From Agrobacterium sp. RAC06 (GTDB lineage: Bacteria > Pseudomonadota > Alphaproteobacteria > Rhizobiales > Rhizobiaceae), in NCBI RefSeq assembly GCF_001713475.1, contig NZ_CP016499.1:248001-312000 (forward strand): a DNA stretch of 64,000 nt. Direction: 5' to 3'. Of this stretch, positions 1-9,359 are shown in pieces. Position numbers and translations under genes: made by a program. A model generated the notes under the pieces. The model was not told the origin of the DNA, searched no databases, and worked only from the letters and a program-made list of their open reading frames with translations. The number at the start of each line of letters is the position of its first letter. Position 1 is the first letter of the stretch.

Positions 1-631
1 CCGTGCGCATGCTGGTCAGCATGGCGGTGACGAAATCCACATCGTGATCGAGAAGCAGCGGCATCGAGATGACCGTGGCGCTGAAGAGGATCATCGCAAG
101 GACTGCTCCAACCACAGTGCCCACGGCGAGGAAGAGCAGACCTTCCGGGGTGGTGAGCACGACATTGACGAATGCGTCGAGGGTTGCGGGAACGCGGAAG
201 CCGAGGAACAGAGCCATCAAAAGACGAACCTGGTAGATCCAGATCCAGAAGATGAAGAGCACGACGAAGGCCATCCAGGACAGTTGCCGCTCGCGTTGGC
301 GAAAGACTTCAGCGAGGATCGCCTTCCAACTGACGGGTTCGCCAAGCCTGTGCCGGCGGCTGATCTCGTAGAGACCAACGGCAATGAACGGTCCGATCAG
401 CGGGAAGCCGATCGCGACCGGAATGATCATCCATGGCAGGTGGTAATAAGTAAGCATCACGGCGATGAAGATGCCGCCTGCCGCATAGATTGCACCAAAG
501 AACAGGCCGTAGGCGGGATAGGTGCGAAAGTCACTCCACCCGTCGGAAAAGGCGGCACGGATATCGTTCATGCGCAGCCGGTTGATCTGCAGCTTCGGCA
601 GAGAGCCCCGATCGAGTGCCTGCTGTTCCAT
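1..631 (-). CDS. DUF2189 family integral membrane protein (3' end cut by window)
   Basis: Reading leftward from the ATG at 631 gives 210 uninterrupted codons to the window edge, so the C-terminus is missing. A strong ribosome binding site (GGGAGG) lies just upstream of the ATG. The protein has a short polar N-terminus and hydrophobic segments at about residues 41-63, 66-87, 120-145 and 164-192, typical of the DUF2189 multi-pass inner-membrane family (recognised by overall look; function unknown). It diverges from the small ORF at 770. The plus-strand open frame over it is a high-GC shadow. Confidence 0.85.
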   Translation of the reverse strand, partial: MEQQALDRGSLPKLQINRLRMNDIRAAFSDGWSDFRTYPAYGLFFGAIYAAGGIFIAVMLTYYHLPWMIIPVAIGFPLIGPFIAVGLYEISRRHRLGEPVSWKAILAEVFRQRERQLSWMAFVVLFIFWIWIYQVRLLMALFLGFRVPATLDAFVNVVLTTPEGLLFLAVGTVVGAVLAMILFSATVISMPLLLDHDVDFVTAMLTSMRT

Positions 632-769
632 GTGTCCCTCCCAAGACATGCGGTGCTGCGACAATCTGTCAGAAACTACCACGTGTGTTCCTTGATATCC
701 GTCAAATCGCAAGGCCCGGAGTTCAAATTCTCGCGTTTCATCCTGAACGAACTGCGCTATCATGGCGTC

Positions 770-925
770 ATGTCCGATTTCGCGCGCTCACAGAAATGGT
801 TGCCTCTGACCGCCCTCATGCTTGCAGGGACGTTGTTCACTGTGACTGTCTTCCTGGGCTGGCTGCACTATGGCTCGGACATCTTCCTAAGCTTGATCGA
901 ATCCGGTCTGGCCTATTGCTTCTAG
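770..925 (+). CDS. Small single-pass membrane protein, 51 aa
   Basis: The ATG at 770 gives 51 residues: a polar start (MSDFARSQKW), one hydrophobic helix at about residues 11-31, and a short tail ending in LAYCF. The composition is membrane-like, and the frame lies in a gap between divergent genes just before the SCO gene. No clear Shine-Dalgarno sequence is visible. I do not recognise a named family. Its position 120 bp upstream of the copper chaperone could mean co-transcription, but nothing in the sequence shows a role in cytochrome oxidase assembly. Confidence 0.55.
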   Translation: MSDFARSQKWLPLTALMLAGTLFTVTVFLGWLHYGSDIFLSLIESGLAYCF

Positions 926-1044
926 CCATCGTGGTCCGTGACAAATCAGCGCTCGTTCCAGCATTTACAGCGAGTTGAATTGCCTTCTTTCGCCGGGAGG
1001 CTTATCCGGCTGGGCGAGAAGTTCGATTTCAAGGGAATGCCATC

Positions 1045-1644
1045 ATGAAAACGGTCAGGGTCATCTTGTGGGCGGCGGTGGTCGTCATGGCGGGTGTTCT
1101 CGGCTGGCTGACCTACTCGGTCACGCAGTCGGATCAGAAGACAGCGGAGGCGCCCTTCGGCGTGCCGTTTGAGCTCGTCGACCAGAACGGCCAGCCGATC
1201 ACCGAACAGGCGTTCCGCGGCAAGCCGACGGCGCTTTTCTTCGGCTTCACCCATTGCCCGGAAGTCTGCCCGACAACGCTTTTCGAGCTGGATGGCTGGT
1301 TGAAGCAGGTCGATCCCGACGCCAAGGGTCTGCAGGCTTATTTCGTGACTGTTGATCCCGAGCGGGATACACCGGAGATCCTCGGCCGTTATGTCTCCAA
1401 CGTCACGGATCGGGTGAAGGCGATTGCTGGGGAACCCGACAAGGTCGCAGAGGTCGTCAGGGGGTTCCGGGTCTACGCGAAGAAGGTCCCGCTCGATGAG
1501 GCACAGCCCGATGGTGACTACACGATGGATCATACTGCTTCGATTTTCCTGCTCGATGCCGAGGGGCGCTTCAAGGGCACGATCGCCTATGGCGAGAACC
1601 CGGATACGGCCGTCAAGAAGCTCGAAAACCTGATGAAGGGCTGA
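1045..1644 (+). CDS. SCO1/SenC family copper chaperone
   Basis: A 199-aa protein with an N-terminal membrane anchor (residues 5-26) and a periplasmic thioredoxin-like domain. The copper-binding motif CPEVCP is at residues 71-76 (Cys71, Cys75), and the third ligand is His163 in the MDHTAS motif. SCO proteins deliver copper to, or reduce, the CuA site of cytochrome c oxidase subunit II. Length and ligands are normal, so the protein looks functional. The start follows a purine-rich stretch (caaggga). No oxidase genes are in this window. Confidence 0.93.
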   Translation: MKTVRVILWAAVVVMAGVLGWLTYSVTQSDQKTAEAPFGVPFELVDQNGQPITEQAFRGKPTALFFGFTHCPEVCPTTLFELDGWLKQVDPDAKGLQAYFVTVDPERDTPEILGRYVSNVTDRVKAIAGEPDKVAEVVRGFRVYAKKVPLDEAQPDGDYTMDHTASIFLLDAEGRFKGTIAYGENPDTAVKKLENLMKG

Positions 1645-1730
1645 TCTCAGCTGCTTCGCCGGAGGTTGCCATGGCGTCATTTGCGTTGTACCGCAACGCC
1701 TGACCGCCCAGACCTTCGAGGAAGACGACC

Positions 1731-2615
1731 GTGAGCGAAATTCGCCTCTATGTGAGCACCACCGAAAAAAACGCCAACCGGATCCTCGATCTGATGAGCT
1801 TTGCTTTCGGCGAAGAGGATTTCGCGATCGCGACCACCGAGGTCGATGAGAAGGCGGATGTCTGGGAAGCGTCCATCTATATGATGGCGGACCAGGAAGA
1901 CGAGGTCAGGCCACGTGTCGAGGACCTGCTCGCCGAGGAATTCTCCGATGCGACGATCGTGCGGGAGGTTATCCCGGACATCGACTGGATCGCCAAATCG
2001 CTCGAGGGATTGAAGCCGGTGCGCGCCGGTCGCTTCCTGGTGCATGGTTCCCATGACCGGGACAAGGTGCAGATGCATGATGTCGCGATCGAGATCGACG
2101 CTGGCCAGGCCTTCGGGACAGGTCATCACGGCACAACGGCAGGCTGCCTGGAAGTCATCGAGAAGGTGGTTCGCTCTCGCAAGGTCCGCAATGCGCTAGA
2201 CCTGGGTACGGGCAGTGGCGTGCTGGCAATCGCCGTGCGCAAACTGCTCCCGGTACCGGTGCTGGCGACGGACATCGATCCGATCGCCGTCCGCGTCGCC
2301 AAGGAGAACGCGCGTCGCAACCAGATCGTCGAGGGTATCGACTTCCGCACGGCGCCCGGGTTTCACTCGACGGCTTTTCGCCAGCATGGTCCGTTCGATC
2401 TCGTCATTGCCAACATTCTCGCGAGACCGCTGATCAAGATGGCACCGCAGCTGGTCGCGCATCTCGCGCCGGGTGGCTCCGTGATCCTCTCCGGTATCCT
2501 TGCCGAGCAACGCTGGAAGGTGATTGCGGCCTATAGCGGCCAGGGCCTGTCGCATGTGAAGACGATCTGGCGCAATGGCTGGGTGACGATCCACTTCACG
2601 CAAGGGAAGGGCTGA
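1731..2615 (+). CDS. prmA: Ribosomal protein L11 methyltransferase
   Basis: A 294-aa class I SAM-dependent methyltransferase that methylates lysines and the N-terminus of ribosomal protein L11. The AFGTGHHGTT block at about residues 127-136 and the SAM loop ALDLGTGSG at about 155-163 match PrmA, as does the later NILARPL motif (PrmA equivalent of the NPPY motif). The start is GTG at 1731 after GAGGAAGACGACC. A bidirectional terminator hairpin follows at 2643-2676. Confidence 0.93.
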   Translation: MSEIRLYVSTTEKNANRILDLMSFAFGEEDFAIATTEVDEKADVWEASIYMMADQEDEVRPRVEDLLAEEFSDATIVREVIPDIDWIAKSLEGLKPVRAGRFLVHGSHDRDKVQMHDVAIEIDAGQAFGTGHHGTTAGCLEVIEKVVRSRKVRNALDLGTGSGVLAIAVRKLLPVPVLATDIDPIAVRVAKENARRNQIVEGIDFRTAPGFHSTAFRQHGPFDLVIANILARPLIKMAPQLVAHLAPGGSVILSGILAEQRWKVIAAYSGQGLSHVKTIWRNGWVTIHFTQGKG

Positions 2616-2642
2616 CACCTTACGTCAGCCAACGAAGAATAC

Positions 2643-2676
2643 AAAAAAAAGGCGGCCCGCAAGGAGCCGCCTTTTT
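2643..2676. terminator. Bidirectional rho-independent terminator between prmA and DUF1127 gene
   Basis: The inverted repeat AAAAAGGCGGC (2646-2656) / GCCGCCTTTTT (2666-2676) has a 9-nt loop, with an A-run on the left and a T-run on the right. It can therefore terminate both the plus-strand prmA transcript and the minus-strand DUF1127 transcript. Confidence 0.9.
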
Positions 2677-2768
2677 GGCATCGGCATCATGCCGCGCCGA
2701 GGTCCGCGAGCGTGGGAGGAGCGCTCAAGCGGATGCTAGACTGTACGGACGTTCAGACCGTCAAGTGA

Positions 2769-2942
2769 TCAGATGATCGAGTGCTGGTGCGGACGACGGC
2801 GCAGTTCCTCGCGCTTCAGGCCCATGGCCTCCAGCGATGCGTCATCGAGCGACAGGAGAGCGCCCGTCGTATAGAGATCGGCACGGCGCTGGCGTGCCTC
2901 GACGAGATTGCTGAGGGCGGTGCGCAGGAAAGACTTGGCCAT
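2769..2942 (-). CDS. DUF1127 small protein, 57 aa
   Basis: A 57-residue basic protein from the ATG at 2942, with AAAAGGAA upstream as ribosome binding site. It has an amphipathic N-terminal helix, an arginine-rich EARQRRAD section and the L-x-D-x-x-L-x-x-x-G-L-x-R-x-E pattern typical of DUF1127. Members of this family are small RNA-binding or regulatory proteins in alphaproteobacteria; the exact role here is not known. A much longer minus-strand frame extends upstream but lies antisense to pepP and is not a gene. Confidence 0.85.
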   Translation of the reverse strand: MAKSFLRTALSNLVEARQRRADLYTTGALLSLDDASLEAMGLKREELRRRPHQHSII

Positions 2943-3206
2943 CTCTCGGTTCCTTTTCCGTTGTGGACGCTGGTTTGTCGCGTCCTCGATGACCCTGATA
3001 TAGTCTGTTCTCGCTTGTTCAGTCAGAGGGGCTAGAGCACGGGAGACTTGCGAATGCTGCATAGCAGCATAAGCTCTGCCTGAATTTGCGGCATAACAAT
3101 AGCTGCTGACGCGCATATGCTGCGAAAGCGTGCGGCGGTGGTGGTGGGGGCGATGCGGCCTTGCTATAAGCCCTGACAGAATCCGAAACCCATCGCGAGC
3201 CATGCC

Positions 3207-5042
3207 ATGTTTCAGTCCTTTGAGGTCAAGTCCACGCCGCATCACGGCAAGTCCAGGATCGCAGCCCTTCGCGCGCTGTTTGCCGAACTTCAGATCGATG
3301 GACTGCTCGTGCCGCGCTCGGATGAGTATCTCGGAGAATATGTGCCTGAGTCCGCCGAGCGTCTCGCCTGGGCGACGGGCTTCACCGGTTCCGCCGGCAT
3401 GTTGATGGTAACCGAAACGCTCGCCGTCGTTTTCGTCGACGGCCGCTATGTCACGCAGCTTGCCCAGCAGGTCGATGCATCGGTGTTCACGCCGGGCGAC
3501 CTCGTCGGCGAGCCGCCGCACAAGTGGATCGAAAACCGCGCATCGAAGGGTTTCCGCCTCGGCATCGACCCCTGGACCCATACGGGAGCGGAAGTCCGCC
3601 GGCTGGAGAAGGCGTTGGCCGACAAGGGCGGCAGTCTGGTGTTCCTGCCATTCAATCCCGTCGATCGCCTCTGGACCGACCGTCCGGCCGAGCCCAAGGG
3701 CGCGGTGATGATCCAGGCGCTGAACCAGGCCGGTGTTTCTGCCGCCGACAAGCTGAAAACCATTGCCGCCGATCTCCGCGACAAGAACCTGGCGGCTGTG
3801 CTGATTGCCGATCCCTCGTCGGTGGCCTGGATCTTCAACCTGCGGGGTAGTGACGTGCCGCATACGCCGCACCCGCTTTCGCGTGCGATCATCAAGGCAG
3901 ACGGTTCGGCCGAACTCTTTCTCGACAGTGCAAAGACCAATCTCGAAGTGGAAAGCTATCTGCGCGATCTCTGCGTGCAGGTGGATCCGGCGGTTCTGGC
4001 CGAACACATCGAGCGAGTGGCGGGTGACGATGCGCGCATTCTGGTCGATCCTGACTTCACGCCCTACGCACTTTCGCGGATGATCCGCGAGAGCGGTGGT
4101 GAAGTTGTCGAAGGCAACGACCCGGCGAAGCTTGGTCGGGCGGTCAAGAACATGGTTGAGCTCAACGGCTCGGCGGCTGCACACCTGCAGGACGGTGTGG
4201 CAATGGTCGAGTTCCTTCACTGGTTCAACGAACAGCCGCATGGCAGCCTGACGGAGATTGCGGCGGCGCAGAAGCTCGAAGCGGTGCGCGCAGCGGTTGG
4301 CGAGCGGATGCAGAACCCGCTCAAGGACATTTCCTTCGACACGATCTCCGGTGCCGGCGAGAACGCCGCCATCATGCACTACCGTGTCACCACCGAAAGC
4401 GACCGACAGATCCGTTCGGCCGAGATGTTCCTGATCGATTCGGGCGCGCAGTATGTGAACGGAACCACCGACATCACCCGCACGCTCGCTGTCGGCGAGG
4501 TTCCGGCGGAGCAAAAGCGCTTCTTCACGCTGGCGCTCAAGGGGATGATCGCGATCAGCACGGCGCGTTTCCCCAAGGGCACGCGTGGTTGCGATCTCGA
4601 TCCCCTGGCGCGTATCGCCCTCTGGAAGGCCGGAGCCGACTTCGCCCATGGCACGGGCCATGGCGTCGGTTCCTATCTCTCGGTGCATGAGGGGCCGCAG
4701 AGGATTGCCCGGCTTTCGACCCAGGAGCTGCTGCCCGGCATGATCCTGTCGAACGAGCCCGGCTACTATCGTCCCGGCAGTTTCGGTATTCGTATCGAAA
4801 ACCTGATCTATGTGCGCGAGGCCGAGGCGATCGAAGGTGGTGACCAGCCGATGCTCGGCTTCGAGACGCTCACCTTTGTGCCGATCGACCGTTCGCTCAT
4901 CGTCGAGGATTTGCTGACGCGCGACGAGCTGCAATGGCTGGATGCCTATCATGCCAAGACGCGCGCAGAGCTCTTGCCGTTGATCCGGGACGCTTCGACC
5001 CGGGAGTGGCTGGAACAGGCAACGGCGCCCTTTGGGCGCTGA
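3207..5042 (+). CDS. pepP: Xaa-Pro aminopeptidase (M24B, long form)
   Basis: A 611-aa cytosolic metallopeptidase that removes N-terminal residues before proline. Two creatinase-like N-terminal domains (residues ~1-310) precede the C-terminal pita-bread domain. Metal-ligand motifs are visible: IDSGAQYVNGTTDITRT (two Asp), FAHGTGHGVG (His), SNEPGYY (Glu) and FGIRIEN (Glu). The length matches the three-domain eukaryote-like aminopeptidase P found in many alphaproteobacteria rather than the ~440-aa E. coli form. It converges with azlD, whose stop is 3 nt away. Confidence 0.9.
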   Translation: MFQSFEVKSTPHHGKSRIAALRALFAELQIDGLLVPRSDEYLGEYVPESAERLAWATGFTGSAGMLMVTETLAVVFVDGRYVTQLAQQVDASVFTPGDLVGEPPHKWIENRASKGFRLGIDPWTHTGAEVRRLEKALADKGGSLVFLPFNPVDRLWTDRPAEPKGAVMIQALNQAGVSAADKLKTIAADLRDKNLAAVLIADPSSVAWIFNLRGSDVPHTPHPLSRAIIKADGSAELFLDSAKTNLEVESYLRDLCVQVDPAVLAEHIERVAGDDARILVDPDFTPYALSRMIRESGGEVVEGNDPAKLGRAVKNMVELNGSAAAHLQDGVAMVEFLHWFNEQPHGSLTEIAAAQKLEAVRAAVGERMQNPLKDISFDTISGAGENAAIMHYRVTTESDRQIRSAEMFLIDSGAQYVNGTTDITRTLAVGEVPAEQKRFFTLALKGMIAISTARFPKGTRGCDLDPLARIALWKAGADFAHGTGHGVGSYLSVHEGPQRIARLSTQELLPGMILSNEPGYYRPGSFGIRIENLIYVREAEAIEGGDQPMLGFETLTFVPIDRSLIVEDLLTRDELQWLDAYHAKTRAELLPLIRDASTREWLEQATAPFGR

Positions 5043-5045
5043 GCG

Positions 5046-5357
5046 TCAGCCGACGAACTGACGCATCAGCATGACGGCGGCCCAACCGCCGATCAGCATC
5101 GGGATTGCACCGAAGCGCAAGCCGATCAGGAAGGCCGCCGCCATGGCGACCTTCACGTCGATCTCGCCATAGAAGAAGGCTGGCGCGACAAGGGTCGTCA
5201 AAACCGCTGCCGGAACCGCGTTCAGCGCCGCCTCAAGTCGGGGCGGCATGTGCTTCAGGCGCTTCACCAAGATATAGCCGCCAATGCGGGTTGCGAAAGT
5301 TGCAGCGGCAGCGGCGGCGATCAAAAGCGTCATGTAGGGCGTGAAGAGTGTGCTCAT
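5046..5357 (-). CDS. azlD: AzlD-type branched-chain amino acid exporter subunit
   Basis: A 103-aa hydrophobic protein with about four membrane helices, of the AzlD/YgaH family, the small partner of AzlC. The ATG at 5357 overlaps the azlC stop by 4 nt (ATGA), indicating translational coupling. AzlCD pairs export branched-chain amino acids and some analogues. Substrate here is inferred from the family; it fits a genome segment that also holds ilvBN and ilvC. Confidence 0.88.
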   Translation of the reverse strand: MSTLFTPYMTLLIAAAAAATFATRIGGYILVKRLKHMPPRLEAALNAVPAAVLTTLVAPAFFYGEIDVKVAMAAAFLIGLRFGAIPMLIGGWAAVMLMRQFVG

Positions 5358-6064
5358 CGGCTCGCCTCCTCGTGCTCGACCGGAGGTTCGGGCAGCGGCA
5401 GCAGGGCCGCGAGCAGGACGCCGGCGAGTGCCCCGACACTGATGTGCCAGGGTGAGCCGATCAGATGCTGGGCAATGATGGAGACCACCGCACTCACCAC
5501 CACGATCAGCAGGAAATTGCCTCGCTTGCGGAAGCCGAGCACCAGGCCGAGGAAGTAGATCGGCAGGAGCACGTCGATGCCCCAGTCTGCCGGATCGCCC
5601 ATTGCCTTGCCAACCAGTCCGCCGACGGCTGTCATGGCGACCCAAGGCACATAGATCATCGCGCCGAAACCGACATACCAGGGGAAGGAGACGCCGCGGC
5701 CGCTTTCGCCACGCGCCAGCGTTTCGGCGAATTGCGGATCGGTGAGCAGGAAGAAGCTCAGCATTTTCTGGGGCAGCGTGAAATGATCCATGAAGGGCGT
5801 GATCGCGGCCGAATAGAGGATGTGCCGGAAGTTCACCGCGAGGATCGACAGGATCACGACCCACATGGGCACGGCCTGGCCGAAGAGCTCGATGCCGACC
5901 AACTGACTTGCGCCGGCATAAACGGTCGCGCTCATCAGGGCGGCCTCGGCGACCGTCTGGCCGTTTGCCACTGCCACCGCGCCAAACAGCACGGCGAAAG
6001 GCCCCGCTGATATGATGACGGGGAGGGCCTTCAATGCACCCACGGTGAACTCTGATCGGGACAT
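5354..6064 (-). CDS. azlC: AzlC family branched-chain amino acid exporter, large subunit
   Basis: A 236-aa polytopic membrane protein with the typical AzlC opening FTVGALKALPV and the internal block VYAGASQLVGIELF followed by NFRHILYSA. An upstream in-frame start exists, but the ATG at 6064 (MSRSEF) begins where family members usually begin. It is first in a two-gene minus-strand operon with azlD. The 200 bp upstream (6065-6264) shows nothing I can identify. Confidence 0.9.
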   Translation of the reverse strand: MSRSEFTVGALKALPVIISAGPFAVLFGAVAVANGQTVAEAALMSATVYAGASQLVGIELFGQAVPMWVVILSILAVNFRHILYSAAITPFMDHFTLPQKMLSFFLLTDPQFAETLARGESGRGVSFPWYVGFGAMIYVPWVAMTAVGGLVGKAMGDPADWGIDVLLPIYFLGLVLGFRKRGNFLLIVVVSAVVSIIAQHLIGSPWHISVGALAGVLLAALLPLPEPPVEHEEASR

Positions 6065-6264
6065 GGCGCAGTTTCTCACGTTTCTCTGCTGGCTAGCCGC
6101 TGTCGGCTTGTCCGACAAACCAATTCCGCTGATGGAACGACCATCGGCATTGATGATTGCCTATTGGCCTTGGGTGACTGCCGGCGTCTTGTCGAAAAGT
6201 CGCATTCAAGGAAGTTCACGGACTGCCCGCGCTCCGGCTTCATCGCCGCGGCTGTCGATTGTGG

Positions 6265-6606
6265 TCAGATCGACACCGGGCTTCGGCCGTCAATCACGAC
6301 CCGCTTGCGCTGTGAAATCGGCGGATATCTGAAAATACTGTTTTCAGGTTCCTCCTGAATCAGCGCTCCTTCCACTTCGACCGCGCTGATCCAGGATAGG
6401 CCATATTGGGTGGCGAGATCCCGAACGGCTCTCCAATGCGCCGCTTTAGCGGTGTCTCCGGCTCGGATGGCGCTTCTGATATAGGTGATGCACTCGTCGG
6501 ACAGTCCCACTGTCAGAGGGTGTCCCCACGCCTCGCGCAGCGCACAGAAGTCGCGCCAAACCTCGCCGCTGACAACAAAGATCACGTCAGGGCGATAGTC
6601 CTTCAT
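6265..6606 (-). CDS. Hypothetical protein, 113 aa
   Basis: A 113-residue soluble protein starting MKDYRPDVIF with an AGGA upstream of the ATG. It is rich in Trp, Ala and Arg in a helical middle section (residues ~45-75) and has no signal peptide or recognised motif. Codon use is plausible and no better frame competes in this interval. It stands alone between azlC and panB. I do not recognise the family. Confidence 0.5.
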   Translation of the reverse strand: MKDYRPDVIFVVSGEVWRDFCALREAWGHPLTVGLSDECITYIRSAIRAGDTAKAAHWRAVRDLATQYGLSWISAVEVEGALIQEEPENSIFRYPPISQRKRVVIDGRSPVSI

Positions 6607-6748
6607 CGTCCTGGCCCGACTGTCACATGAGTGCGTTGCGCGACATCTGTGTCAGCGTTCCCCAGCGCCAACCGCGCTTCATCTAACTCCTGAGAGCAAC
6701 CGTCGCGGAAACCATTCCGGTCAGCTGAGGGACCCATCGAAATTTTGG

Positions 6749-7576
6749 CTATTTCTTCGGCCGGATCTGGAACGTGTGTTCCTGGCCAGGGAAGATGCGC
6801 TCCTTGACCTCAGCCGCGTAGTCGCTTGCGGCTTTCTCGATCACCTCGGCAAGTTCGCTGTAGTGCTTGACGAAACGCGGCTTGAACTCGTTGAAAAGGC
6901 CCAGCATGTCATCGGAGACGAGGATCTGGCCGTCGCAGGCCGGCGAGGCGCCGATGCCGATTGTTGCTGCCTTCACCGTGGTGGTGATCTCGCGGGCGAG
7001 CGGCTCGACAGTGCCTTCGATCACCATGGCAAAGGCGCCGGCTTCATCGATCGCCTTGGCGTCGCGGCGGATCTTGTCCTGCTCGACTTCGCTATGCCCC
7101 TTCGAGCGATAGCCACCCGACGTATTCACCTGCTGCGGCATCAGGCCGATATGGCCGAAGACCGGCACGCCGCGGCTGACGAGGAATTCGACGGTTTCCG
7201 CCATTTCCGCGCCGCCCTCGAGCTTCACGCCGTCGCAGCCGGTCTCCTTCATAAGGCGGACAGCATTGCGGAAGGCCTGTTCCTTGCTCTCCTGGTAGGA
7301 GCCGAAGGGCAGGTCGACGATGACGCAAGCACGGGACACGCCGCGCATGACGGCCTGACCGTGGGCGACCATCATGTCCATGGTGACGCCGACGGTCGTG
7401 TCCATACCGTAGAGCACCATGCCGAGGCTGTCTCCGACGAGCAGCAGGTCGCAGTGGCGGTCGAGGATGCGGGCGATGGGGGTCGTGTAGGCGGTCAGCG
7501 ACACGATCGGCCTGACGCCCTTAAGGGCGGTGATGTCGGCCGGGGTGAAACGCTTCTGGCGGGGTGGTGTGCTCAT
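6749..7576 (-). CDS. panB: 3-methyl-2-oxobutanoate hydroxymethyltransferase
   Basis: A 275-aa ketopantoate hydroxymethyltransferase, which adds a hydroxymethyl group from methylene-THF to 2-oxoisovalerate, the first step of pantothenate synthesis. Family motifs are intact: [25 protein letters not shown] (Mg-binding Asp) and the VKLEGG and [10 protein letters not shown] blocks. It is translated from the second position of a panC-panB operon, 2 nt after panC. Its substrate is the valine precursor made by the ilv genes elsewhere in this window. Confidence 0.95.
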   Translation of the reverse strand: MSTPPRQKRFTPADITALKGVRPIVSLTAYTTPIARILDRHCDLLLVGDSLGMVLYGMDTTVGVTMDMMVAHGQAVMRGVSRACVIVDLPFGSYQESKEQAFRNAVRLMKETGCDGVKLEGGAEMAETVEFLVSRGVPVFGHIGLMPQQVNTSGGYRSKGHSEVEQDKIRRDAKAIDEAGAFAMVIEGTVEPLAREITTTVKAATIGIGASPACDGQILVSDDMLGLFNEFKPRFVKHYSELAEVIEKAASDYAAEVKERIFPGQEHTFQIRPKK

Positions 7577-7578
7577 GT

Positions 7579-8451
7579 TCAGGCGGCCTCCATGCCGGTG
7601 GCGGCCGCTTGGCCGATGATGCGGTTATCGAGAAGTTTGGTCTTGCCGAAGCGCACGTAAAGAAGCACGAGGGCGGTCTCCTTGACCGTCTCGATGCGCT
7701 CGAGCGTGCGCGGATCGCGGATGGCTACTACCTCCGGCTCTGCCAGCGGTTCTGTCTGCAGGAACTCGACGAGTTTTGCTTCCAGGGTCGCGACGTCGCG
7801 GATGCCGGTAAGCAGAAGCCTTTCGGCCTCGCCAAGAGTCTTCGGTACGATCACGGCTGCGGCACGTTCGGCGGGCGAGAGATAGACGTTGCGCGAGGAA
7901 CAGGCGAGGCCGTCGGCTTCGCGGACCGTTGGCACGGGTACGACGCGCACCGGCTGGGCCAGATCTTCGACCATCTTCTGAATGATGGTGACCTGCTGGT
8001 AGTCCTTCTCGCCGAAATAGGCGGCATCCGGCTGGACGATGTTGAAGAGCTTGGTGACCACGGTCGCCACACCGGCGAAGTGGCCCGGACGAGCCTCGCC
8101 TTCGAGCTCCGAGCCGAGTTTCGGCAGATCGACAGCCGTCTGCATCGGTTCGGGATACATGTCTTCCACGCCCGGCGCGAAGAGATAGTCGACGCCGGCC
8201 TGTTCCAGCATCGCGCTGTCACGGGCCAGGTCGCGCGGATACTTCTCCAGATCCTCGTTCTTGCCGAACTGAAGCGGATTGACGAAGATCGAGACGACCG
8301 TGACGTCGTTTTCGGACTTGGCGCGGCCGACCAGGCTCAGGTGACCCTGATGCAGATAACCCATGGTCGGCACGAAGCCGATGGTCTGGCCGGCGCGGCG
8401 GCGGGGCGCGAGCTTCTGTCGCAAAGCGGCGATCGTGGTGACGACTTCCAT
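7579..8451 (-). CDS. panC: Pantoate--beta-alanine ligase
   Basis: A 290-aa pantothenate synthetase that condenses pantoate and beta-alanine with ATP. The nucleotide-binding HxGH signature appears in [14 protein letters not shown], followed by [13 protein letters not shown] and the SSRNVYLS loop that replaces KMSKS. It is the promoter-proximal gene of the minus-strand pan operon. The 90 bp between its start and pncA are unremarkable. Confidence 0.95.
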   Translation of the reverse strand: MEVVTTIAALRQKLAPRRRAGQTIGFVPTMGYLHQGHLSLVGRAKSENDVTVVSIFVNPLQFGKNEDLEKYPRDLARDSAMLEQAGVDYLFAPGVEDMYPEPMQTAVDLPKLGSELEGEARPGHFAGVATVVTKLFNIVQPDAAYFGEKDYQQVTIIQKMVEDLAQPVRVVPVPTVREADGLACSSRNVYLSPAERAAAVIVPKTLGEAERLLLTGIRDVATLEAKLVEFLQTEPLAEPEVVAIRDPRTLERIETVKETALVLLYVRFGKTKLLDNRIIGQAAATGMEAA

Positions 8452-8540
8452 GACCGGCGTCCTCCCTGTCTTCTCACTGGCTCGGCTCTAGCGCTTGCCG
8501 TCAAAAAAGGCAATCGCACGAATCCTTTGCAGAAACTTCC

Positions 8541-9167
8541 TCAGAAACCGATTCGGCTGCTGTCGATGATCTCGACGTCCGCCTCGCGCATGGCCTCGAT
8601 TGCGTCCTCCACGCCCTTCGCATCGATACCACGGCAACCATCGGCGATCAGGCGGACCTTGACGCCCGGCAGCATGTCCACGGCATCAAGAGCTGAAAAC
8701 TTCACGCAGTAGTCTGTGGCCAGTCCCATGACGTGGAGTTCGGTCACAGCCTTTGCCTTCAGCCAGTCGGCCAGACCGGTGAGTGCGGCTTTGTCATTGT
8801 CGCGGAAGGCGGAATAACTGTCCACGGCGGGGTTCTCGCCCTTGCGCTGGACGAAATCGATGCGGTCTGCGTCGAGATCGGGGTGAAAGTCCGCGTCCTG
8901 CGTGCCCTGCACGCAATGGTCCGGCCACATCACCTGCGGCTGCCCGGAGAGTTCGCCCATGTCGAAGGGCTTCTTGCCCGGATGCTGGGAAGCGAAGCTG
9001 CCGTGGTTTGCAGGGTGCCAGTCCTGCGAGGCAACGACCAGATCATAAGTGCCGTTTGCCATCAGGCGGTTTGCCACGGACACGACTGCGTCGCCGTCTT
9101 CAACCGGCAGATTGCCGCCCGGGCAAAAACCGTTCTGGATGTCGATAAGCAGCAGGGCCTTGGTCAT
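8541..9167 (-). CDS. pncA: Nicotinamidase/pyrazinamidase
   Basis: A 208-aa isochorismatase-fold enzyme that deamidates nicotinamide to nicotinate for NAD salvage. Catalytic Asp is in LLIDIQNGF, metal ligands in DWHP and the WPDHCVQGT loop, and the nucleophilic Cys in GLATDYCV. The ATG at 9167 is chosen because GGGAG lies 7 nt upstream; the longer in-frame extension to 9266 is not conserved-looking. It diverges from gcd. Confidence 0.92.
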   Translation of the reverse strand: MTKALLLIDIQNGFCPGGNLPVEDGDAVVSVANRLMANGTYDLVVASQDWHPANHGSFASQHPGKKPFDMGELSGQPQVMWPDHCVQGTQDADFHPDLDADRIDFVQRKGENPAVDSYSAFRDNDKAALTGLADWLKAKAVTELHVMGLATDYCVKFSALDAVDMLPGVKVRLIADGCRGIDAKGVEDAIEAMREADVEIIDSSRIGF

Positions 9168-9359
9168 GATCGCACTCCCATTCTTGTGCGGCGCAAGATG
9201 GCAATCGATAGCGGCGGGATCAAGAGCATTCCACGGTTTCCGAAGAGGTTTCAGAAAATGGAACAATCACGCTTTTGCCACGTTCGGCCTTGGTGATTGT
9301 TGTCTTTACCTCAAAAGGTCAGGGCCAATTTTCCATCTCGCATTACGATTGGAACCGGT

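Noticed and set aside
44..925. 293-codon plus-strand frame at the left edge
   Set aside because: Its first two thirds are antisense to the DUF2189 gene. Only the last 51 codons from 770 have membrane-protein character.
2769..4952. 727-codon minus-strand frame over pepP
   Set aside because: It is antisense to a gene with intact metallopeptidase motifs; the composition is the Arg/His/Asp-rich type of shadow frames in high-GC DNA. Only its last 57 codons, read from 2942, are a real gene (DUF1127).
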